From contig JAGVII010000619.1 of the NCBI GenBank assembly GCA_020056155.1, forward strand, positions 1-20,625: a stretch of 20,625 nucleotides of DNA, in the 5' to 3' direction. The notes below the pieces were generated by a model, which worked only from the letters and a program-made list of their open reading frames with translations, did no database searches and had not been told where the DNA came from. Source of the stretch: Afipia sp. GTDB taxonomy: Bacteria; Pseudomonadota; Alphaproteobacteria; Rhizobiales; Xanthobacteraceae. This document shows, piece by piece, positions 16,109 to 20,625 of this stretch; position 1 is the stretch's first letter, and every line of letters begins with the position of its first letter. A program made the position numbers and the translations under genes.

Positions 16109-16936
16109 ATGAATGGGGGCAGCAGCGAGTTGCGTGGCGGCGATGTGGAACGCGTCCGAAAAATGCGCGTAACGAGACCCGTGCTTGGTGTCCCGATCGA
16201 CGTTGTTTCTTGGGAAACAGCGCTGGCGCGTATCGCGGATTGGGCCGACAAGAAAGAATCTCGCTATGTCTGCCTGTGCAACGCACACTCCCTTGTTACC
16301 ACGAAGGGTGACCAGAGATTTGCCGAAGCCGTCGAAGGGGCGGACATGGCTACACCGGACGGCATGCCTGTTGCGTGGATGTTGCGCCGGCTTGGTCATG
16401 CGGAGCAGGAGCGCATTAACGGTCCGGATTTGATGTGGCGACATTGCGTCGATGCCGAGCGCCGCGGCGAGGCCGTCTATTTTCTTGGTAGTACAACCGA
16501 GACGTTGACCAAGCTGCGCACGCGATTGGCGGAAGATTTCCCTCGCCTGACGGTCGCCGGCATGCATTCTCCTCCCTTCCGACCTTTGACGGAAAGCGAA
16601 GATCAAGAGTTGATCAATTCGATCAACGAAAGCGGTGCGCGAGTCGTGTTCGTTGGTCTCGGTTGTCCAAAACAGGAGATTTGGATGGCCGAGCACCGTG
16701 GGCGGATCAGGGCGGTCATGATGGGCGTCGGTGCCGCCTTTAGCTACCACGCCGGCACCCTCAAGCGAGCCCCCGTATGGATGCGGAACCACGGGCTCGA
16801 ATGGCTGTATCGGCTCGCATCGGAACCTCGCCGATTGTGGAAACGCTATTTCGTGACCAACATATTGTTTGTCCTGGGTGCCGTCCGCCAACTGGCATTC
16901 GACCAATCCGACTCCGGCAGGTCGCGGCGACCTTGA
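16109..16936 (+). CDS. WecG/TagA/CpsF-family glycosyltransferase (GT26)
   Basis: GT26 transferase; known members add ManNAc(A) or glucosyl residues to lipid-linked intermediates. Core motifs are present: VLGVPIDVVSWETAL, CNAHSLVTTKGDQRF, ATPDGMPVAWML, YFLGSTTETL, VFVGLGCPKQEIWM, GVGAAFSYHAGTLKRAPVWMRNHGLEWLYRL and the basic C-terminus SEPRRLWKRY used for membrane contact. The start is uncertain: the frame is open from GTG 15989, ATG 16109 has a GAGA-type site just upstream, and ATG 16163 (MRVTRPVLGVP) sits right at the family's usual start. 16109 is a compromise. The gene ends 21 bases before the converging deacetylase gene. It is probably a late transferase in repeat assembly; donor unknown. 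Confidence 0.9.
   Translation: MNGGSSELRGGDVERVRKMRVTRPVLGVPIDVVSWETALARIADWADKKESRYVCLCNAHSLVTTKGDQRFAEAVEGADMATPDGMPVAWMLRRLGHAEQERINGPDLMWRHCVDAERRGEAVYFLGSTTETLTKLRTRLAEDFPRLTVAGMHSPPFRPLTESEDQELINSINESGARVVFVGLGCPKQEIWMAEHRGRIRAVMMGVGAAFSYHAGTLKRAPVWMRNHGLEWLYRLASEPRRLWKRYFVTNILFVLGAVRQLAFDQSDSGRSRRP
16919..16933. repeat. 15-bp palindrome at the convergent gene junction
   Basis: AGGTCGC-G-GCGACCT is a perfect 7-bp dyad overlapping the last codons of the WecG-family gene, between convergent genes. The one-base centre would force a shorter stem in RNA and there is no clear U-tract, so it is at best a weak terminator. Confidence 0.3.
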
Positions 16937-16957
16937 GTTTCGCCTCGGTGGCGGTAT

Positions 16958-17701
16958 TCAGTCTTTTCGCTTGAGGCGTCGAAAAACGTTGCCGACCGTG
17001 TCGACTGCGAGGCCGGCTTCCTTGACGGCGGAAATTACCGAGGCGAATTCGTCGACCGAACAACCCCAGTTCGTCGGAGTTGCGCACACGTCGTGCGTGT
17101 AAAGGATAAGCCAGCCTCGCAACTGCCTTGTCCGTTTGAGCAGTACTGCAAGTCCCGCGAAGTCCACCGGGGAATAAACGGGATTTGCCTTGAGCAGGTT
17201 GAGGTCAACGACCATGGCATTTATCCCGTGGTTAACCGTGCGCGATGTGTCGAATCGTTTGCTGAAAAAGCCTGCCGCCGGATAGTCGTAGGAGCCGGCT
17301 GGAAACGCGAAATGGCGCGACCCCGGGAATTCCTTCAGTTGCCGCTGGCTGCGTTCATACTCTTCCAGTAGAACGGAGTCCGGGGAATTTGCGCAGTGGT
17401 GATGCGATTCGGTGTGATTGCCGATCTCGTGTCCCGCCTGGCTCAAACGCTCGACATCTTCCAGCGAGCAAATCGTGCCAACTCCGGTTTCCGCCTTCAG
17501 CAATCCGGGCGCCAGATAATACGTACCTCGCCAGCCTTCCTTTTCCAGCATGGGTGCAGCAGCATGTGCAGCCGACGCGGGGAAGTCGTCGAAGGAGAAG
17601 GAAACGACTCCGCCTGGCAGGTTTACTCGCGCGAATCGTCCGTGGGACCATGCATAGCGCAGCCAGGAAATCGTTCCCCGGCTCATCGGATCGAATCTCA
17701 T
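16958..17701 (-). CDS. Polysaccharide deacetylase (CE4/NodB), reverse strand
   Basis: A second, distinct CE4 enzyme of 247 residues. Motif 1 is SFSFDDFP (D38/D39), motif 2 is NHTESHHH (H96 and H100, the H-T-x-x-H metal ligands), motif 3 is FAFPAGSYDYP, and a late LILYTHDV supplies the His of motif 5. It therefore has a fuller catalytic set than the enzyme at 15164. No signal peptide is seen; the N-terminus is short and basic, followed directly by the catalytic strand. ATG has AGG 10 bases upstream. It is transcribed divergently from manC and converges on the WecG-family gene. Probable role: N- or O-deacetylation of an EPS precursor or another cell-surface glycan; the separate orientation implies separate control. 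Confidence 0.9.
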   Translation of the reverse strand: MRFDPMSRGTISWLRYAWSHGRFARVNLPGGVVSFSFDDFPASAAHAAAPMLEKEGWRGTYYLAPGLLKAETGVGTICSLEDVERLSQAGHEIGNHTESHHHCANSPDSVLLEEYERSQRQLKEFPGSRHFAFPAGSYDYPAAGFFSKRFDTSRTVNHGINAMVVDLNLLKANPVYSPVDFAGLAVLLKRTRQLRGWLILYTHDVCATPTNWGCSVDEFASVISAVKEAGLAVDTVGNVFRRLKRKD

Positions 17702-17740
17702 GGATAGCTAGCCTTTGGCATTTCTCTGTCGACAATTTTT

Positions 17741-17775
17741 GCACACTAAAGCAGTATCGCCGCATTTCAGTGTGC
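17741..17775. promoter_or_regulatory. Inverted repeat in the deacetylase/manC divergent region
   Basis: GCACACT (17741-17747) and AGTGTGC (17769-17775) are perfect 7-bp arms; the similarity continues inward (AAAGC against GCATTT with small bulges) and outward (CGACAA against TTGTCG). It is placed as an operator or cruciform controlling either divergent gene. No regulator family is recognised. Confidence 0.4.
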
Positions 17776-17828
17776 GTAAATTTTGTTGTCGCTGGCAACC
17801 GCCATCGGCGGATGTGGCGGTGGACGCG

Positions 17829-17870
17829 GGTGGCGCAAGTCCAAAATCCATTTGGACTAATGACGCCACC
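17829..17870 (+). promoter_or_regulatory. Two-stem hairpin in the leader of manC
   Basis: GGTGGCG (17829-17835) pairs with CGCCACC (17864-17870), and inside them AGTCCAAA (17838-17845) pairs with TTTGGACT (17851-17858) around the loop ATCCA. The 2- and 5-base internal gaps make one long, slightly bulged hairpin about 55 bases before the manC ATG. A smaller hairpin CCGCC-ATC-GGCGG (17799-17811) and a GGCGGTGG stretch just upstream could compete for the same arm. It looks like a structured 5' leader; no known riboswitch class is recognised. Confidence 0.5.
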
Positions 17871-17925
17871 GGCAGTCGCGGAGCAGCTATCATTCAACCA
17901 TGTTATTGGCACGGAATCATAGATC

Positions 17926-19362
17926 ATGAGTTTGCTTCCCGTCATCCTGTCCGGTGGATCGGGCACACGTCTATGGCCTTTGTCGCGCGAGCAATATCCG
18001 AAGCAGTTGCTGCCGCTGGTCGGTGCCGATTCCTTGCTGCAAGCAACCGCGCTTCGCCTCGACGGCCTGCCCGACGTTGCGGATCCATTGCTGATATGCA
18101 ACGAGGCGCATCGCTTCGTGGTTGCCGAGCAGGTGCGCCAACTCGGTCGAAAAGGAACAGTGCTCCTTGAACCGGTTGGCCGCAATACGGCGCCGGCGCT
18201 GACGCTGGCTGCGCTTTGGGCATTGCGTGAAGACGGTGATCCGGTGCTGGTGGTCATGCCGGCGGATCATGTGATCCTGGACGAGAACGGGTTCCGGGAT
18301 GCCGTGCGCCGCGCAGCAACGCTGGCGGAGGCCGGCATGGTGATCACATTTGGCATTACGCCCGACAGCCCGGAGACGGGTTATGGTTACATTCAGCGCG
18401 GAGTCCAGATGGACGGGCGGGCCGGTGGTTTTGTCCTCGGCCGTTTTGTCGAAAAGCCGAATCGCGAGACGGCGCAAGCGTACCTTGATTCCGGTGATTA
18501 CTTCTGGAACAGCGGTATCTTCGTCATGAAGGCTTCGGTCTGGAAGTCGGCGATTGCAGTGTGCCGGCCGGATATCCTGGCCGCCTGCGAGCAGGCGCTG
18601 GCTGGTACCAGTGCCGATGGCGATTTCGTTCGGGTAGCGAAGGAAGCGTTTGCCGCCTGCCCGTCCGATTCCATCGACTACGCAGTGATGGAAAGGATTG
18701 CCGCTGGCGTTGCCGGATTGCCGGCGGCGGCCGTAATTCCCTTTACCGCGGGCTGGTCGGATGTGGGTGCCTGGGATTCGCTCTGGAAGGTGCTGCCCAA
18801 GGACGCGGCTGGAAACGCCTTCCGTGGCGACGTGATGCTGTACGACACTGAAGGTACGTTGGCGTTTTCGGAAAGCCGCCTGGTTGCCTGCGTCGGCGTG
18901 CGAGACCTGGTGGTGGTGGAAACGCCGGATGCCGTGCTGATTGCGCACAAAGATCGCACTCAGGATGTCAAGAAGATAGCGGAGCGGTTGAAGTCAACGG
19001 CGCGTAGCGAGGCCGATATCCATCGGAAGGTGCACCGGCCTTGGGGCTGGTACGACGGCATCGACGCCGGCGAGCGTTTTCAGGTTAAACGCATCGTCGT
19101 CAAACCTGGCGGCACGCTTTCGTTGCAGATGCACCACCATCGCGCCGAGCACTGGATCGTGGTTCGCGGGACGGCGCGGGTAACGTGCGGCGATCGAGTG
19201 TTGCTGGTGTCGGAGAACGAGTCGACCTACATTCCGCTGGGCACGACGCACCGCCTGGAAAACCCCGGCAAGCTGCCGTTGGAGATGATCGAAGTACAAT
19301 CCGGCGCCTACGTCGGCGAGGACGATATCGTGCGCTTCGAAGACAACTACGGACGAAGTTGA
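17926..19362 (+). CDS. manC: Mannose-1-phosphate guanylyltransferase / mannose-6-phosphate isomerase
   Basis: Bifunctional type II enzyme of 478 residues (AlgA/XanB/ManC type), normal length. The N-terminal nucleotidyltransferase has GGSGTRLWPLSREQYPKQ (10-27, the GTP-binding signature), GRNTAPALTLAA, VMPADHVI, GRFVEKPN (the FVEKP sugar-phosphate motif) and FTAGWSDVGAWDSL. The C-terminal cupin (about 365-478) has HRPWGWYDGI, FQVKRIVVKPGG, LSLQMHHHRAEHWIVV with the zinc-binding His/Glu, and YIPLGTTHRLENPG. It makes GDP-mannose from fructose-6-phosphate via mannose-6- and mannose-1-phosphate, given a phosphomannomutase encoded elsewhere, and feeds Gmd/Fcl. It stands alone behind a structured leader, so it is probably regulated separately from the main EPS operon. 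Confidence 0.96.
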   Translation: MSLLPVILSGGSGTRLWPLSREQYPKQLLPLVGADSLLQATALRLDGLPDVADPLLICNEAHRFVVAEQVRQLGRKGTVLLEPVGRNTAPALTLAALWALREDGDPVLVVMPADHVILDENGFRDAVRRAATLAEAGMVITFGITPDSPETGYGYIQRGVQMDGRAGGFVLGRFVEKPNRETAQAYLDSGDYFWNSGIFVMKASVWKSAIAVCRPDILAACEQALAGTSADGDFVRVAKEAFAACPSDSIDYAVMERIAAGVAGLPAAAVIPFTAGWSDVGAWDSLWKVLPKDAAGNAFRGDVMLYDTEGTLAFSESRLVACVGVRDLVVVETPDAVLIAHKDRTQDVKKIAERLKSTARSEADIHRKVHRPWGWYDGIDAGERFQVKRIVVKPGGTLSLQMHHHRAEHWIVVRGTARVTCGDRVLLVSENESTYIPLGTTHRLENPGKLPLEMIEVQSGAYVGEDDIVRFEDNYGRS

Positions 19363-19598
19363 GACAACCGGAGCAAATACCCTCCGGAGAGCCGTACTCC
19401 CACAGGGATTCCCTCCGGTCACGCCACGGCTGACTTTCGGCGACGGGAAGAAACTCGTCCGTCGACTTGTTATCGCTCGACGACTCAAGGCGCATAATCC
19501 GCTTTACACTTAGCCTTTGGCTATCGGGTTGCGCCGCGGTCGTGGCGCGTTCGGGTTCATGGCAGAAGGCAACCCCTTCGTTTTGAAAGAGCGACAAC
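19363..19598 (+). promoter_or_regulatory. Intergenic region with hairpin and sigma-70-like promoter
   Basis: Just after manC, CCGGAG (19368-19373) pairs with CTCCGG (19382-19387), or ACCGGAG with the later CTCCGGT (19413-19419). There is no U-tract, so terminator function is doubtful. Further on, CATAAT (19493-19498) is a good -10, with TTATCG 17 bases upstream as a weak -35. This would give a leader of about 95 bases for the bactofilin-like gene. Nothing else is recognised in the gap. Confidence 0.4.
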
Positions 19599-20625
19599 GT
19601 GAATAGTTCGGGAAGTCGCGCCGTTACGATCATCGGCGCTGGCGTACGCGTAGAGGGCAACATCGTTTTCTCCGGTTTTCTGCGCATTCACGGAGAAGTG
19701 TTCGGCGACATTTTGTGCGACAGCAGTTCCGACGGAACGACCGTCGTGCATGGCTCGGGAAGCGTTACCGGCACGATCAAGAGTCCGAACATCGTCGTCG
19801 GCGGTCGTGTCGAAGGGCCTTTGCACGCATCGGAGTCCGTCGAGGTTCATCCGGACGCCAGCGTTGTCGGCGATATCAGCTACAAGAAGATCGCCATTCA
19901 CGCGGGAGGCGTCATCAACGGGGCGCTGATGCCGACGGCGCCAATGGAAAGCGGCCGCGTGAAGATGGAGCGGCGCATCCTGCAATCGGAATCGAAGGCG
20001 GTCAAAGAGCTCGATGTGCCGGTCGCGCACGACAGGCGTTCGACCGACCATTTCTGGAGCGGTCGCAAGATCGGCATCGTCCTGGCGCTGCTGGTCGCCA
20101 TCGCGGTGGTGATGTGGATGCGCCGGCATCCGGCGCCGGTTGTGCCGCCGGCACCGCCGCCGGCCGCCGCGTTCGAATCCGAGTCTTTCTCCAAGCCCGT
20201 TCCCGTGGCACCGACGTCGCTGCCGGCGAGCGATGGCTTGCCGGGCTTGCCGAAGGCGTCCCCTGTTGCCCCCGCTCCCGTCGTGCCGGAGCCGCCGCGT
20301 ACGGAGCCCAAAGTGGTTGCGCCGGTGTCCGTCGCGCCAGCGGTTAACGTTGCTCCGGCGCCAGCGCCGGTGCGACCCAAAGCGGATCCGGACAAGGTGG
20401 TCACGGTGCAGGGGATGGACCCGGGCAAGCCCGGGAGTAATTTCTATGCGATCACCAAGGCACCAGCCGTCCTGTTCAGGAAACTGCGCAAGGATACTGG
20501 CGACGGAATGCGCATCGATGTGCCCAAGGGCGCGAACATACGCATTGCGATTGCGGAAAACGAAGTGTTGCGAGTCGCCCAGGGCCAGGACATCGAGATC
20601 TTCTACCAAGGCCGCAAGGTACCGC
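19599..20625 (+). CDS. Bactofilin-like protein with membrane anchor and proline-rich tail (partial)
   Basis: The gene runs off the right edge; 342 codons are visible from GTG 19599, which has an AAAGAG site upstream. Residues about 9-110 are a bactofilin (polymer-forming cytoskeletal) domain: VTIIGAGVRVEGNIVFSGFLRIHGEVFGDI, then glycine-rich beta-helix turns (IVVGGRVEGPLHASESVEVHPDASVVGDISY). A single TM helix follows at about 158-176 (IGIVLALLVAIAVVMWM), then a long Pro/Ala/Val linker (about 180-275), then a folded-looking end (NFYAITKAPAVLFRKL...IEIFYQGRKVP) that faintly resembles the periplasmic tail of RodZ. Classical bactofilins are small soluble proteins, so the anchor and tail are unusual. 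The linker is presumably periplasmic. A link with the EPS locus is by position only; it has its own promoter candidate. Confidence 0.85.
   Translation, partial: MNSSGSRAVTIIGAGVRVEGNIVFSGFLRIHGEVFGDILCDSSSDGTTVVHGSGSVTGTIKSPNIVVGGRVEGPLHASESVEVHPDASVVGDISYKKIAIHAGGVINGALMPTAPMESGRVKMERRILQSESKAVKELDVPVAHDRRSTDHFWSGRKIGIVLALLVAIAVVMWMRRHPAPVVPPAPPPAAAFESESFSKPVPVAPTSLPASDGLPGLPKASPVAPAPVVPEPPRTEPKVVAPVSVAPAVNVAPAPAPVRPKADPDKVVTVQGMDPGKPGSNFYAITKAPAVLFRKLRKDTGDGMRIDVPKGANIRIAIAENEVLRVAQGQDIEIFYQGRKVP

Noticed and set aside
15977..16906. A 309-residue minus-strand open frame opposite the WecG-family gene
   Set aside because: The plus-strand translation has full GT26 motifs; the reverse frame is a codon-bias shadow.
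16919..16933. Palindrome at the WecG/deacetylase junction as a bidirectional rho-independent terminator
   Set aside because: The centre is a single base and no T-run follows on either strand, so a stable terminator hairpin is unlikely; kept only as a repeat.
17906..17925. TTGGCACGG before manC as a sigma-54 -24 element
   Set aside because: The matching -12 TTGC element is absent and the site would place the start of transcription at or beyond the ATG.
17971..18948. A 325-residue minus-strand open frame opposite manC
   Set aside because: The manC motifs are complete on the plus strand; the reverse translation is low-complexity Arg/Gln/His sequence.
19557..20609. A 350-residue minus-strand open frame at the right end
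   Set aside because: The plus-strand frame encodes a clear bactofilin domain, TM helix and linker; the reverse frame is rich in Arg/His/Gly with no recognisable domain.
1..20625. Search for tRNA/rRNA genes, CRISPR arrays, insertion sequences or transposases
   Set aside because: No cloverleaf-like sequence, regularly spaced repeats or transposase motifs were seen on reading both strands.

Overview
The window looks like part of a proteobacterial chromosome. The EpsD/EpsF/EpsG trio and the general character point to a betaproteobacterium (Burkholderiales or Nitrosomonadales-like), but a lysobacterial gammaproteobacterium cannot be excluded from sequence alone. Most of it (about 1.3 to 19.4 kb) is one exopolysaccharide (EPS) biosynthesis locus of the Wzx/Wzy type. 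Ordinary-looking genes flank it: a VOC/glyoxalase-like fragment and an EamA transporter on the left, a bactofilin-like gene on the right. Both flanks look more GC-rich than the polysaccharide genes between them.
Layout. (1) 1-1183: VOC-family fragment (minus) and EamA permease (plus). (2) 1.2-2.1 kb: a decayed acyl carrier protein gene and a serine-acetyltransferase-like acyltransferase. (3) 2.2-5.5 kb: EpsD-like lipoprotein, EpsF chain-length regulator (Wzz/PCP fold) and its EpsG ATPase partner. (4) 5.56-11.46 kb: a tightly packed run gmd, fcl, wzx flippase, wzy polymerase, GT2. (5) 11.44-12.18 kb: a second GT2 gene in reverse orientation, overlapping the previous gene tail to tail. (6) 12.4-16.9 kb: hexapeptide acyltransferase, GT4, a GH12-like lipoprotein hydrolase, a CE4 deacetylase and a WecG/TagA/CpsF (GT26) transferase. 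(7) A second CE4 deacetylase on the minus strand, then manC behind a strongly structured intergenic region. (8) A bactofilin-TM-proline-rich protein running off the right end.
How it works together (inference). ManC makes GDP-mannose, and Gmd and Fcl turn it into GDP-L-fucose. Four glycosyltransferases extend a lipid-linked repeat unit, two acyltransferases may decorate it, and two CE4 deacetylases without visible signal peptides may expose amino groups on the cytoplasmic face. Wzx flips the unit, Wzy polymerises it and EpsF/EpsG set chain length. The GH12-like lipoprotein may trim or release the polymer. No initiating phosphoglycosyltransferase, no Wza/EpsE-type outer-membrane exporter and no exosortase/PEP-CTERM gene is present, so those functions must lie outside the window or have been lost. 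The broken ACP suggests descent from a larger, exosortase-type EPS locus.
The least ordinary points are the ACP pseudogene, the GH12-like lipoprotein inside a glycosyltransferase operon, the paired cytosolic-looking deacetylases, the G8/T8 tracts in wzy, the hairpins before manC, and the bactofilin with a membrane anchor and possible RodZ-like tail.
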